Positions 36,673 through 45,586 of a DNA stretch of 64,000 nucleotides are shown piece after piece. This DNA is from Pseudomonas sp. PB101. Lineage in GTDB: Bacteria; Pseudomonadota; Gammaproteobacteria; Pseudomonadales; Pseudomonadaceae. The translations under genes were made by a program, and so were the position numbers. The DNA lies in contig NZ_RWIR01000016.1 in NCBI RefSeq assembly GCF_009764265.1, positions 104,070 through 168,069 on the forward strand, written 5' to 3'. Position 1 is the first letter of the stretch, and each line of letters begins with the position of its first letter. The notes under the pieces are model-generated. The model searched no databases, was not told the origin of the DNA, and saw only the letters and a list, made by a program, of their open reading frames with translations.

Positions 36673-37902
36673 ATGAGCAAGACTTCTCTCGATAAGAGCA
36701 AGATCAAGTTCCTTCTTCTCGAAGGCGTCCACCAATCGGCTGTCGACGTCCTCAAGGCGGCGGGCTACACCAGCATCGAGTACCTCACTGGTTCTCTGCC
36801 GGAAGCCCAGCTCAAGGAAAAGATCGCAGATGCTCACTTCATCGGCATTCGCTCGCGCACTCAACTGACCGAAGAGATCTTCGATCACGCGAAGAAGCTG
36901 GTCGCGGTCGGCTGTTTCTGCATCGGCACCAACCAGGTCGACCTGAGTGCTGCCCGCGAGCGCGGCATCGCCGTGTTCAATGCGCCGTACTCCAACACCC
37001 GTTCCGTAGCGGAGCTGGTGCTGGCCGAAGCGATCCTGCTGTTGCGCGGCATCCCTGAGAAGAACGCTTCCTGCCACCGTGGCGGCTGGATCAAGAGCGC
37101 GGCCAACTCCTTCGAGATCCGCGGCAAGAAGCTGGGTATCGTCGGCTACGGCTCGATCGGTACTCAACTGTCGGTCCTGGCGGAAGGCCTGGGCATGCAG
37201 GTGTACTTCTACGACACCATCACCAAGCTGCCATTGGGCAACGCCACCCAGGTAGGCAACCTGCACGAGCTGCTGGCGATGTCCGACATCGTTTCGCTGC
37301 ACGTACCGGAAACCGCCGCTACCCAGTGGATGATGGGCGAGAAGGAAATCCGCGCCATCAAGAAAGGCGGCATCCTGATCAACGCCGCACGCGGCACCGT
37401 GGTCGAACTGGACCACCTGGCGGCCGCCATCAAGGACAAGCACCTGATCGGCGCGGCCATCGACGTCTTCCCGGTGGAGCCACGCTCCAACGACGAAGAG
37501 TTCGAAAGCCCGCTGCGTGGCCTGGACAACGTGATCCTGACCCCGCACATCGGTGGTTCCACCGCTGAAGCCCAGGCCAACATCGGTCTGGAAGTGGCTG
37601 AGAAGCTGGTCAAGTACAGCGACAACGGTACTTCGGTATCGTCCGTGAACTTCCCGGAAGTGGCCCTGCCGGCTCACCCTGGCAAGCACCGCTTGCTGCA
37701 CATCCACGAAAACATTCCGGGCGTACTCAGCGAGATCAACAAGGTCTTCGCCGAAAACGGCATCAACATCTCCGGTCAGTTCCTGCAGACCAACGAGAAG
37801 GTCGGCTACGTGGTCATCGACGTCGACGCCGAGTACTCGGACCTGGCGCAAGAGAAGCTGCAACACGTCAACGGCACCATCCGTAGCCGCGTGTTGTTCT
37901 GA
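36673..37902 (+). CDS. serA: D-3-phosphoglycerate dehydrogenase
   Basis: SerA oxidises 3-phosphoglycerate to begin serine synthesis. The 409 residues match the E. coli-type enzyme of 410. The NAD motif is GIVGYGSIGTQL and the catalytic histidine is in TPHIGGSTAEAQ. A C-terminal ACT domain (from about 340, HIHENIPGVLSEINKVFAENGINI) gives serine feedback. The ATG at 36673 is the family start (MSKTSLDKSKIKFLLLEG). A strong terminator follows. Confidence 0.97.
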   Translation: MSKTSLDKSKIKFLLLEGVHQSAVDVLKAAGYTSIEYLTGSLPEAQLKEKIADAHFIGIRSRTQLTEEIFDHAKKLVAVGCFCIGTNQVDLSAARERGIAVFNAPYSNTRSVAELVLAEAILLLRGIPEKNASCHRGGWIKSAANSFEIRGKKLGIVGYGSIGTQLSVLAEGLGMQVYFYDTITKLPLGNATQVGNLHELLAMSDIVSLHVPETAATQWMMGEKEIRAIKKGGILINAARGTVVELDHLAAAIKDKHLIGAAIDVFPVEPRSNDEEFESPLRGLDNVILTPHIGGSTAEAQANIGLEVAEKLVKYSDNGTSVSSVNFPEVALPAHPGKHRLLHIHENIPGVLSEINKVFAENGINISGQFLQTNEKVGYVVIDVDAEYSDLAQEKLQHVNGTIRSRVLF

Positions 37903-37918
37903 TCACGGGTTGAGCGAC

Positions 37919-37949
37919 AAAAAAAGGGAGCCTTCGGGCTCCCTTTTTC
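37919..37949. terminator. serA terminator
   Basis: A 12-bp stem AAAAAGGGAGCC/GGCTCCCTTTTT with a stable TTCG tetraloop. It works in both directions and so also ends the convergent DUF4399 gene. Confidence 0.93.
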
Positions 37950-37964
37950 ATTCACGCCACAACG

Positions 37965-38390
37965 TTACTTGACGTTGACGGTGATCTTCTCGGAAACGAT
38001 CGGCGGATCGAACGGCATGTGGTTGCTATCGCCCAGTTCAAGCTGCAGGGTGTGTTTGCCTGGCGTGAGCGTCACTTCAGACTGGGTCTGCGCGTTGCCG
38101 AAATGCAGGTGGTTGGCATCTTTTGGGATCGGCACACCGGCGGCCGGCAGCTCGTCGACATCGATCAGCAAGTGGTGATGACCGGTGTTCTTGGTGGTAT
38201 TACCCGCCGGCGCCAGGGCAATGTTCTCGACAGCGAACTTGACGACGACTGTCTGGGGAACCGTCGCGCCGTCCTTGGGAGACACGATGGACACTTCGGC
38301 ACCTTTCGGAGCCGGCGTTGCAGCGCTGGCCAGCACCGAAACACCCATCAACAGGCCAGCCAAAGCAGCACGTGACATAAAGGTTTTCAT
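37965..38390 (-). CDS. DUF4399 periplasmic protein
   Basis: A 141-residue protein with a signal peptide (cleavage near ASA at residues 21-23) and an Ig-like all-beta domain. It contains the His cluster GHHHLLIDVDELP (about 79-91) and the motif DGATVPQTVVVKFAVENI. It fits DUF4399 as remembered. The histidines could bind metal, but no function is known. It is convergent with serA across the shared terminator. Confidence 0.85.
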   Translation of the reverse strand: MKTFMSRAALAGLLMGVSVLASAATPAPKGAEVSIVSPKDGATVPQTVVVKFAVENIALAPAGNTTKNTGHHHLLIDVDELPAAGVPIPKDANHLHFGNAQTQSEVTLTPGKHTLQLELGDSNHMPFDPPIVSEKITVNVK

Positions 38391-38525
38391 TCTCTTCTCC
38401 AGTTTTTCCGTAAAATCCGCGTGGCCATGACAACTTCATGGCCATTCGTTGTCGAAGGCACTCGACAACCATAGCAAAGCGAGCCTGAATCAGAGGGTCG
38501 CGATAATAAATTCAAAGGAGTGACC

Positions 38526-39116
38526 ATGCGCTTTCTGCCTGGCCTGATCTGCCTGCTACCCCTTTTGAGCCCGCTGGCTCATGCCGAACTGATTGATGAC
38601 ATCAACGACCGGGGCGAATTGCGCATAGCCGTTGAAGCCAATACCCCACCCTTCAACTTCAAGGATGACGACAAGCTCACCGGCTTCGAAGTCGAACTGG
38701 GCCAACTGCTGGCAAGTGAACTCGATGTCCGGGCCGACTTTGTCGTCACCGACGGCAGCGACCTGCTGACCGGCGTCCAAAGCGGCAAATACGACATAGC
38801 CATCAACCACATTGCAGTGACCGCGGATCTCAGTGATCGTTTCGACTTCAGCGAACCTTACGTTCAAACCAGCACGCAAATGATCGCGCAGAAAGAAGAG
38901 CCACGCTCCATTCTGCTGGTGCAGTCGTTGACAGAAGAAAAGCCAAAATCCAACCCGGCCGTGAGCCTGGTGATTCCGTTTCAGAAGGGTAATCCGGCGT
39001 TCCATGCCAGCCTGGAAAACGCCTTGCAGCGAATCAAGGATGACGGGCGCCTGCATGCGCTGGAGCAGAAGTGGTTGAGGGCGGATGCGGGTGTGGCACC
39101 CAAGCTGCAAAACTGA
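38526..39116 (+). CDS. Short SBP_bac_3-type periplasmic binding protein
   Basis: A 196-residue protein started at MRFLPGL, with AGGAG 6 bases upstream. It has a signal peptide ending AHA (about 19-21) and a typical lobe-I sequence (RGELRIAVEANTPPFNFKDDDKLTGFEVELGQLLA, then QSGKYDIAINHIAVTADLSDRFDFSEPY). Polar amino-acid binding proteins usually have 240-270 residues. Here the segment between SEPYVQTSTQMIAQ and the C-terminal FQKGNPAFHASLENALQRIKDDGRLHALEQKW is about 60 residues short, so most of lobe II is missing. The frame is clean, which suggests a stable reduced form. No permease or ATPase is adjacent. Confidence 0.8.
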   Translation: MRFLPGLICLLPLLSPLAHAELIDDINDRGELRIAVEANTPPFNFKDDDKLTGFEVELGQLLASELDVRADFVVTDGSDLLTGVQSGKYDIAINHIAVTADLSDRFDFSEPYVQTSTQMIAQKEEPRSILLVQSLTEEKPKSNPAVSLVIPFQKGNPAFHASLENALQRIKDDGRLHALEQKWLRADAGVAPKLQN

Positions 39117-39130
39117 ACCAAGTGCAGAAC

Positions 39131-39223
39131 CTGTGGGAGCGAGCTTGCTCGCGATGAGGCCAGACCAGTCAACATTGATGTTGAATGTCAGGCCGCCATC
39201 GCGAGCAAGCTCGCTCCCACAGG
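39131..39223. repeat. BIME between the short SBP gene and the DUF523 gene
   Basis: Inverted GCGAGCAAGCTCGC REPs sit at 39131-39158 and 39196-39223 around an ATTGATGTTGAATGTCA spacer. The flanking genes are convergent. Confidence 0.85.
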
Positions 39224-39238
39224 GTTTTGTGTCTGTTG

Positions 39239-39724
39239 TCAGTTCAGCGTTGCCAACGCCTTTGCCGCTTGCGGCAACTCCAGCTCGCTGAACACCTGCA
39301 CCCCATGGCGCTTGAGTAGCGCCGCCGTCACGCCCTCGCCACTGACCTTCACGCCGCTGAAGGTCCCGTCATAGGTCAACAGGTTGCCGCAAGACGGACT
39401 GTTGGCCTTGAGGACGGCGATGCGGATGCCGTGTTTTTGCACCAACTCCAGCGCCTGATACGCCCCCGACAAAAACTGCGCACTGACGTCCTCGCCCTCG
39501 GTGGTGATCACCGACGCCTGGCCATCGAGAACTTGCCGGCCCTGCCCGCCTGGAATTTCCGCTGCCGCCCGAGGCGTTGGCAAGCCGCCGGCCACTTCCG
39601 GGCACAACGGCACGACCCGTCCTTCGTCGAGCCACGCCTGAAGCTGATCGAACGGCCCGCTGGCCCCGCCGTCGTAACGAACCCGGTGGCCCAACAGGCA
39701 GCGACTGACCAGAATCATCTGCAT
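39239..39724 (-). CDS. DUF523 family protein
   Basis: A 161-residue protein with the DUF523 hallmarks VSRCLLGHRVRYDGG at the N-terminus, CPEVAGGLPTPR (about 40-51) and KANSPSCGN with conserved cysteines. The cysteines suggest metal or Fe-S binding, but no activity is established. It starts 2 bases after the stop of the 2OG oxygenase gene, so the two are probably one operon. ATG at 39718 is an alternative start. Confidence 0.88.
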   Translation of the reverse strand: MQMILVSRCLLGHRVRYDGGASGPFDQLQAWLDEGRVVPLCPEVAGGLPTPRAAAEIPGGQGRQVLDGQASVITTEGEDVSAQFLSGAYQALELVQKHGIRIAVLKANSPSCGNLLTYDGTFSGVKVSGEGVTAALLKRHGVQVFSELELPQAAKALATLN

Positions 39725-39726
39725 GA

Positions 39727-40359
39727 TCAGAACGGCTCGTTGCCGCGCCGCCGGAACCAGCCGGTCAACGACAGGCGATCGCGGGTTGCGGGCAGGACTT
39801 CGTGGGGGACCTCGCCGGAGAGAAACACCACCAGGCAGCCGCCAGTAGGCTGCACGTCGTAGACGCGGTCATTGTCGAGGTACATGCGCAACTGGCCGCC
39901 GTGTTCGGGAAGCCAGGCGTCATTGAGGTAAACCACCGCGGAGACCATGCGCCGGTCGTCATCGCGAAAGCGATCGACATGCTTGAGGTAGAACGCCCCC
40001 GGCGGGTACATCGCAAAATGGCTTTCGAAATCCTCCAGGCCGAGAAACAGACCGCGATTGATCGCCTCGCGCAGGCTGTCCATCAGACTCAGATAGCTGT
40101 CGCAGGCCTCGGCCTGGCCGGGGTCGATCCACTGGATATGATCGCCGCGAATTCCTTCGCGGATCTCCGACGACGGCCCACGGCCCACGGCTGCAGGAGC
40201 CAGTTCACCCTCGGCAGCACGTTTGCGACACTCGGCCGCCAGCGCTCGGGTCAGGTCCTGAGGCAGGAAAATGTTCTGCTGCGACCAGCCGTGTTCAGCC
40301 AGGTCGTCGACGATTCGTAACAGCAGCGGGTGATCAGAGGATATTTGCATGGCGCGCAT
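39727..40359 (-). CDS. 2-oxoglutarate/Fe(II)-dependent oxygenase
   Basis: A 210-residue prolyl-4-hydroxylase-like dioxygenase. The iron triad is H127-x-D129 (FYLKHVDRF) and H186 (GEVPHEVL), with R195 for the 2-oxoglutarate carboxylate. The start at 40359 has AGGA upstream; an ATG at 40434 adds a basic stretch without family support. The substrate is unknown, with protein hydroxylation the usual suggestion. It is followed directly by the DUF523 gene. Confidence 0.88.
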   Translation of the reverse strand: MRAMQISSDHPLLLRIVDDLAEHGWSQQNIFLPQDLTRALAAECRKRAAEGELAPAAVGRGPSSEIREGIRGDHIQWIDPGQAEACDSYLSLMDSLREAINRGLFLGLEDFESHFAMYPPGAFYLKHVDRFRDDDRRMVSAVVYLNDAWLPEHGGQLRMYLDNDRVYDVQPTGGCLVVFLSGEVPHEVLPATRDRLSLTGWFRRRGNEPF

Positions 40360-40467
40360 AGTATTCCTGCGCCCGAAAATCCGACAGAGCCGCGCAGCGG
40401 GTTGATACGAATTCTCGACAAGTACGGATGCCACACGGAGAATAGTCGCCTGCCGACAGGAGTCCCT

Positions 40468-41220
40468 ATGCGCCGTTTGCTTTTATCACTGTTGATGTTC
40501 TGCGTTTTGCCCGCCTGGGCAGACGGCCACGACCAGCTGTACAAGGTCGCCGGCTGGCCGGAACAACGCGCGCATTTCAACGACGCCCTCTCCGCCGCAC
40601 AACAACGCTACCAGGGCAGCCTGCCTCCGGCGGTGTTTCAGGCACTGGTCAATAACAGCAATCAACGTTTTTCCGCCCAGGCCGTGGACCAGCGCGCCGA
40701 AGCGCAATTGCGCAAGAACCTCACCGATCCAAAACCTGCACTGACGTTTTTCCAGTCACCCCTGGGCAAGAAAGTCATCGCCGCCGAACTGCTGGCGACC
40801 CGCCGCGACCAACTGGCGAAAAACGCCAAGGGCCTGCCGAAGATGCAGGCCAGCGACAGCCGCCTGCTGATCATCGGTCATCTGGCACAAGCCCTGCCCG
40901 CACGCGAGGCCGGCGCGGAAGTCAGCCTGGCGATCGCCGGTGTTGCCGCCGACAGTTTGAGTTCGATGATCCCGGGGTTGCTCGGTGCCGGTCAGGCCCA
41001 GGGCATGCTCAACGGCCAGCGTCAGCGCCTGATGGACCAGATCGGCAGCGACCTCAACAACACGCTGCTGTATGTCTATCGCGAGCTGTCGGACGACGAA
41101 CTGGAAGAGTTCGCGACCTTTGCCGAATCGGCGGAAGGCCAGGCTTACTATCAGGCTGCGCTGGCGGCGATTCGGGCGGGGTTGGCGGTGGGGCAGAGCA
41201 ATTCGAACCTGACCCAATAA
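40468..41220 (+). CDS. DUF2059 periplasmic protein
   Basis: A 250-residue protein with a signal peptide (MRRLLLSLLMFCVLPAWA) and a mostly helical body. The C-terminal ELSDDELEEFATFAESAEGQAYYQAALAAI is the DUF2059 motif. The start at 40468 has ACAGGAG upstream. It is divergent from the 2OG oxygenase gene. Function is unknown. Confidence 0.85.
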   Translation: MRRLLLSLLMFCVLPAWADGHDQLYKVAGWPEQRAHFNDALSAAQQRYQGSLPPAVFQALVNNSNQRFSAQAVDQRAEAQLRKNLTDPKPALTFFQSPLGKKVIAAELLATRRDQLAKNAKGLPKMQASDSRLLIIGHLAQALPAREAGAEVSLAIAGVAADSLSSMIPGLLGAGQAQGMLNGQRQRLMDQIGSDLNNTLLYVYRELSDDELEEFATFAESAEGQAYYQAALAAIRAGLAVGQSNSNLTQ

Positions 41221-41222
41221 TC

Positions 41223-41306
41223 TTCGCTGGCAAGCCAGCTCCCACAGTGTTTTGTGGCGCTCATGCTCGACACAACCTTTGTGGGAGCTGGCTTGCCAGC
41301 GATGAG
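41223..41306. repeat. BIME after the DUF2059 gene
   Basis: Inverted REPs with GCTGGCAAGCCAGC cores sit at 41223-41247 and 41280-41306, beginning 3 bases after the DUF2059 stop. The flanking genes are convergent. Confidence 0.85.
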
Positions 41307-41319
41307 GCCAGCACAATCA

Positions 41320-42267
41320 CTAGGGATTGCGCCCCTTGATCCGCTTGGTCAGAAACCCGAAATACTCCGTTCGCATCACCAACGTCTCATTCGCCAGATG
41401 ATGCCGCGCCTCGGGCAGCATCAGCACCTGCGGCCGATCGAACTTGCCCCGCAACACCTCCAGGTTATGCTCCCAATCTACCGTCATGTCGGCCTGCCCC
41501 TGCACGATCAGCGGCCGGCGGCTGCTCATGGGCGCTGCCTCGATGCGTTTGATCCAGCGCGCCAATGCGCCCACCCAGGCGGTCGGCAGGCGCAGCGGCT
41601 GCAACGGATCGGCTTGCAGGAACGGCAGAAAGGCCGGGTCGTTGGAGTTCTCGCTGAAGCGCCGGGCGATGGCTTTGACGAAAGGCTTGAGCACGTAGTA
41701 ACTCAACTGCGACCAACCCCACGCCCGTGGCCGCACCAGTGGCGACAGCAGGATCACCTGCCCCTGCGCCGGGCTGCTCGCCCCTGCATTCAACACATGA
41801 TCGATCACGATCGCCCCACCGGTACTCTGCCCGCACAGGTGCCACGGTTGCGGCAAATCGAGGGAATGCGCCTCGCTGAACAAGCCTTGCAAGGTGTCCT
41901 GATACTCGGCGAAATCCTTGATACTCGCCCGCTCGCCGCTGGACAGGCCATGCCCCGGCAAGTCGCAGGCGATCACCGCAAAGCCCTGGTCCAGCGCCCA
42001 CTCGATCACATGCCGGTAGAGCCCGGTGTGATCATAGAAACCGTGGATGACAAACAGCGTCGCCTTGGCCTGCTCGGGCCACCAGAACTGGCTGACCAGT
42101 TCATAACCATCGACCTCGAAACGCCCAAGGCCGCTACGCACCTGACGCTGCGCGAAATCCAGCCCGTAGAATCGCTGATAGGCCTGCGCCTGCGCCGACA
42201 ACGGCTGCCCGGCCGCCAATGGCAGCAGACTTGCACGTAGAAGATCAGGGTCGAAAGTGGCCGGCAT
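41320..42267 (-). CDS. Alpha/beta hydrolase (monoacylglycerol lipase/lysophospholipase type)
   Basis: A 315-residue hydrolase with oxyanion region VIHGFYDHTG (73-82), DLPGHGLSSG (102-111) and nucleophile S148 in an unusual GQSTG elbow (146-150) where GHSMG is commonest. The C-terminal EARHHLANE carries the catalytic His. It fits Hydrolase_4/PldB-like lipases. No signal peptide is seen. The likely role is phospholipid or monoacylglycerol turnover; the substrate is not deducible. Confidence 0.85.
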   Translation of the reverse strand: MPATFDPDLLRASLLPLAAGQPLSAQAQAYQRFYGLDFAQRQVRSGLGRFEVDGYELVSQFWWPEQAKATLFVIHGFYDHTGLYRHVIEWALDQGFAVIACDLPGHGLSSGERASIKDFAEYQDTLQGLFSEAHSLDLPQPWHLCGQSTGGAIVIDHVLNAGASSPAQGQVILLSPLVRPRAWGWSQLSYYVLKPFVKAIARRFSENSNDPAFLPFLQADPLQPLRLPTAWVGALARWIKRIEAAPMSSRRPLIVQGQADMTVDWEHNLEVLRGKFDRPQVLMLPEARHHLANETLVMRTEYFGFLTKRIKGRNP

Positions 42268-42363
42268 GGACGATTCCAGAGCGTGAAACGGACTTTATAG
42301 GCCTGCGATATTCATCTGTCGCGGCAAGCATGGCAAGCTAGCCGACCTTCGAGGATCGAACCG

Positions 42364-42945
42364 ATGCGCCCGCCCCTTCGCGCCACCCTGTTTGCCAGCC
42401 TGCTCGCCGTGGTGTGTGCCGGCGTATTGTGGGCGGCCTACAACTGGTTCCAGGAGCGTTACCTGCGGGCGTTCAGCGAGCACACGGCGATGTTCTCCGG
42501 CGATCCACTGCGCCTTCCCGAGTCCCTCGCCGGCCCTGGCGCCATCCGCCTGGTGCATTTCTGGGACCCGGCCTGCCCGTGCAACGTCGGCAATCAACAA
42601 CACCTGACCGAACTGGTCGAGCGCTACGTACCCCATGGCGTGGAATTCTATGCCGTGCAAAAACCCGGCAGCCACGGCCAGTTGCCGAGCACCCTGAGCA
42701 GCCTGAAAACCATCGACATCCTGCCCGGTTCCGAACAGATCCCCGCCAGCCCGGCCGTGGCAATCTGGGATCGCAGCGGCAAACTGGCGTACTTCGGCCC
42801 GTACAGCGAAGGCCTGACCTGCAACTCCAGTAACAGCTTCATCGAACCTATCCTGCAAGCGCTGGATGAGGGGCGTGCAGTGAGTGCCACGCACACACTG
42901 GCGGTGGGATGTTACTGCCCGTGGCCTGTCGATCCGGCGAAGTAG
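42364..42945 (+). CDS. DUF6436-like thioredoxin-fold membrane-anchored protein
   Basis: A 193-residue protein with an N-terminal anchor (about 8-28) and a periplasmic thioredoxin-like domain. At the position of the usual CxxC is FWDPACPCN, with C71 and C73 as CPC. A second CYC pair (C183, C185) lies in GCYCPWPVDPAK at the C-terminus. It resembles the pseudomonad DUF6436 family as remembered. A redox or metal role is suggested by the four cysteines but not established. It lies 100 bases upstream of the acylase gene on the same strand. Confidence 0.78.
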   Translation: MRPPLRATLFASLLAVVCAGVLWAAYNWFQERYLRAFSEHTAMFSGDPLRLPESLAGPGAIRLVHFWDPACPCNVGNQQHLTELVERYVPHGVEFYAVQKPGSHGQLPSTLSSLKTIDILPGSEQIPASPAVAIWDRSGKLAYFGPYSEGLTCNSSNSFIEPILQALDEGRAVSATHTLAVGCYCPWPVDPAK

Positions 42946-43045
42946 GCAAAGACGCGCCAATACGAATCCCTCCTATGGGCGATGCCCCAGGCCGGCGCGC
43001 CGTGTTACACAGTGGCACCTGGAATCACAATAACAAGGAGTTTCC

Positions 43046-45445
43046 ATGAAACGCAGCTTGACCGCTCTCGCGCTGTTGATCGTCGTGCTGGCCGCCGGGG
43101 CTGGCTGGTATTTCTACAGCAAGCAGCCGTCACGCCAGGGCATGGTGGAACTGCAACACCTGCAAGGCTCGGTCAGCGTGCGCTACGACGAGCGCGGCGT
43201 TCCGCACATCCGCGCGGAAAACGAAACCGACCTGTACCGCGCCCTCGGCTACGTGCATGCCCAGGACCGCCTGTTCCAGATGGAAGTCCTGCGGCGCCTG
43301 GCCCGTGGCGAGCTGGCCGAAGTACTCGGGCCGAAACTGCTCGACACCGACAAACTGATGCGCAGCCTGCGCATTCGCGAACGCGCCGAAACCTACTTCG
43401 CGAACCTCGACAAACAGTCGCCCTCTTTCATCGCCATGCAGGCCTATCTGGACGGCATCAACCAGTATCAGGACAGCCACGCCAAACCCGTGGAGTTCGA
43501 CGTGCTGGGCATTCCAAAGCGCCCGTTCACCGCTCAGGACACCATCAGCATCGCCGGCTACATGGCCTACAGTTTTGCCGCGGCCTTTCGTACCGAACCC
43601 TTGCTGACTTTCGTGCGCGATCAACTGGGTCCCCAATACCTCAGCGTTTTCGATCTCGACTGGCAACCCAAGGGCGTGCTCAACGCAACCGCACCGCCAC
43701 TGGCCAGCGCTGACTGGAAAGACCTCAACGCGCTCGCCCGCCTGAGCGAACAGGCCTTGGCCGACAACGGCCTGCCACAGTTCGAGGGCAGCAACGCCTG
43801 GGTCGTCGCGGGCAGCCGGACGCAAAGCGGCAAGCCGTTGCTGGCGGGTGATCCGCATATCCGTTTTTCCGCGCCGTCGGTGTGGTACGAAGCGCACCTC
43901 TCGGCCCCGGGCTTCGAACTCTACGGCCACTATCAGGCCCTGATGCCGTTCGCGTCCCTGGGCATGAACCGCGACTTCGGCTGGAGCATCACCATGTTCC
44001 AGAACGACGACCTCGACCTGATCGCCGAGAAGGTCAACCCGGACAACCCCAATCAGGTCTGGTATCGCGGCAAGTGGGTAGACATGACGACCAGCGAGCA
44101 GCAGATCGCGGTCAAGGGCCAGGCTCCGGTGACGCTGGTGCTGCGCCAGTCGCCCCACGGTCCGATCGTCAACGATGCCTTGGGCAGCGGCGTCGGCAAA
44201 ACGCCGATTGCCATGTGGTGGGCGTTTCTCGAAAGCCAGAATCCGATCCTGGAAGGTTTCTACCAGCTCAATCGCGCCGACACACTGGCCAAGGCCCGCG
44301 GCGCTGCGGCAAAGATCCAGGCGCCGGGCCTGAACGTTGTCTGGGCCAATGCCAAGGGTGACATCGGCTGGTGGGCGGCGGCACAACTGCCCAAGCGCCC
44401 GGCAGGAGCGCGCCCGTGGTTCATCCTCGATGGCAGCACCGCCGAGGCCGACAAGGACGGCTTCTACCCGTTCAGCGCCAACCCTCAGGAAGAAAACCCG
44501 GCGCGGGGCTACATCGTCTCGGCCAACTTCCAGCCGGTGTCGCCGACCGGCATGGAGATTCCCGGCTATTACAACCTCGCCGATCGCGGCCAGCAACTCA
44601 ATCGCCAGCTCAGCGACAAAGCCGTCAAATGGGACCTGGAAAACAGTCAGAAACTGCAACTGGGCACCACCACAGCCTACGGTCCACGCTTGTTGGCCCC
44701 GCTGCTGCCAGTGTTGCGCGAAGTGGTGAGCGACCCCGCCGAACTCAAACTGGTGGAGCAACTGGCCCAGTGGCAAGGTGACTACCCGCTCGACTCGACC
44801 AGTGCCACGCTGTTCAACCAGTTGCTGTTCAACCTGGCTGACGCGGCGATGCGCGATGAGCTGGGCAACGACTTCTTCGAAACGCTGCTTTCGACCCGGG
44901 TGATCGACGCCGCGCTACCCCGCCTGGCCGCCAGCGCCGATTCAGCGTGGTGGGACAACCGCAACACCCTCGGCAAGGAAACCCGCGCCGACACGGTCAA
45001 GGCTGCATGGCAGGCCTCCATTGCCCACCTCAAGGCCACGCTCGGGGCAGACTTCACTCAATGGCAGTGGGGCAGCGCGCACACGTTGACCCATGGCCAT
45101 CCGCTGGGGCAGCAAAAGCCGCTGGACCTGTTCTTCAATGTCGGCCCCTTCGCCGCACCCGGCACCCACGAAGTGCCGAACAACCTCTCGGCGAAGATCG
45201 GCCCGGCTCCGTGGCCTGTCACCTACGGCCCCTCGACCCGGCGCCTGATCGACTTCGCCGACCCGGCCCACAGCCTGACCGTCAACCCGGTCGGCCAGAG
45301 CGGCGTACTGTTCGACAGTCACTATGATGATCAGGCCGAGGCCTACGTCGAGGGGATGTACTTCCAGGCGCACCTGAATGACGAAGAGGTCACGGCCAAT
45401 ACGCGCAGTACCTTGAAGCTGTTGCCGGCGCGGGCTATTCCATAA
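43046..45445 (+). CDS. hacB: Penicillin-acylase-family Ntn hydrolase, probable N-acylhomoserine lactone acylase
   Basis: A 799-residue proenzyme with an N-terminal anchor/signal (5-24). Autocatalytic cleavage should expose S249 in FEGSNAWVVAG, giving alpha and beta chains, the standard Ntn-hydrolase scheme. The beta chain has PLLAGDPHIRFSAPSVWYEAHL and GMNRDFGWSIT. From memory, the P. aeruginosa orthologue beside spuH is HacB (PA0305), an acylhomoserine lactone acylase, and the order of neighbours here matches. Quorum-signal degradation is therefore likely; beta-lactam acylase activity is an alternative. Confidence 0.85.
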   Translation: MKRSLTALALLIVVLAAGAGWYFYSKQPSRQGMVELQHLQGSVSVRYDERGVPHIRAENETDLYRALGYVHAQDRLFQMEVLRRLARGELAEVLGPKLLDTDKLMRSLRIRERAETYFANLDKQSPSFIAMQAYLDGINQYQDSHAKPVEFDVLGIPKRPFTAQDTISIAGYMAYSFAAAFRTEPLLTFVRDQLGPQYLSVFDLDWQPKGVLNATAPPLASADWKDLNALARLSEQALADNGLPQFEGSNAWVVAGSRTQSGKPLLAGDPHIRFSAPSVWYEAHLSAPGFELYGHYQALMPFASLGMNRDFGWSITMFQNDDLDLIAEKVNPDNPNQVWYRGKWVDMTTSEQQIAVKGQAPVTLVLRQSPHGPIVNDALGSGVGKTPIAMWWAFLESQNPILEGFYQLNRADTLAKARGAAAKIQAPGLNVVWANAKGDIGWWAAAQLPKRPAGARPWFILDGSTAEADKDGFYPFSANPQEENPARGYIVSANFQPVSPTGMEIPGYYNLADRGQQLNRQLSDKAVKWDLENSQKLQLGTTTAYGPRLLAPLLPVLREVVSDPAELKLVEQLAQWQGDYPLDSTSATLFNQLLFNLADAAMRDELGNDFFETLLSTRVIDAALPRLAASADSAWWDNRNTLGKETRADTVKAAWQASIAHLKATLGADFTQWQWGSAHTLTHGHPLGQQKPLDLFFNVGPFAAPGTHEVPNNLSAKIGPAPWPVTYGPSTRRLIDFADPAHSLTVNPVGQSGVLFDSHYDDQAEAYVEGMYFQAHLNDEEVTANTRSTLKLLPARAIP

Positions 45446-45467
45446 TTCTGTGTCAGCAGGACTGGCC

Positions 45468-45564
45468 TCATCGCGGGCAAGCCCGCTCCCACAGGGATCT
45501 TTGTTGAACACAAATTCTGTGAACACCAGAAAAACCTGTGGGAGCGGGCTTGCCCGCGATGAGG
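45468..45564. repeat. BIME after the acylase gene
   Basis: Inverted GCGGGCAAGCCCGC REPs sit at 45468-45494 and 45536-45564. The spacer shares TTCTGTGAACACCAGA with the BIME at 25357. The flanking genes are convergent. Confidence 0.85.
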
Positions 45565-45586
45565 CCCTGAAGAACGACACAAGGCT

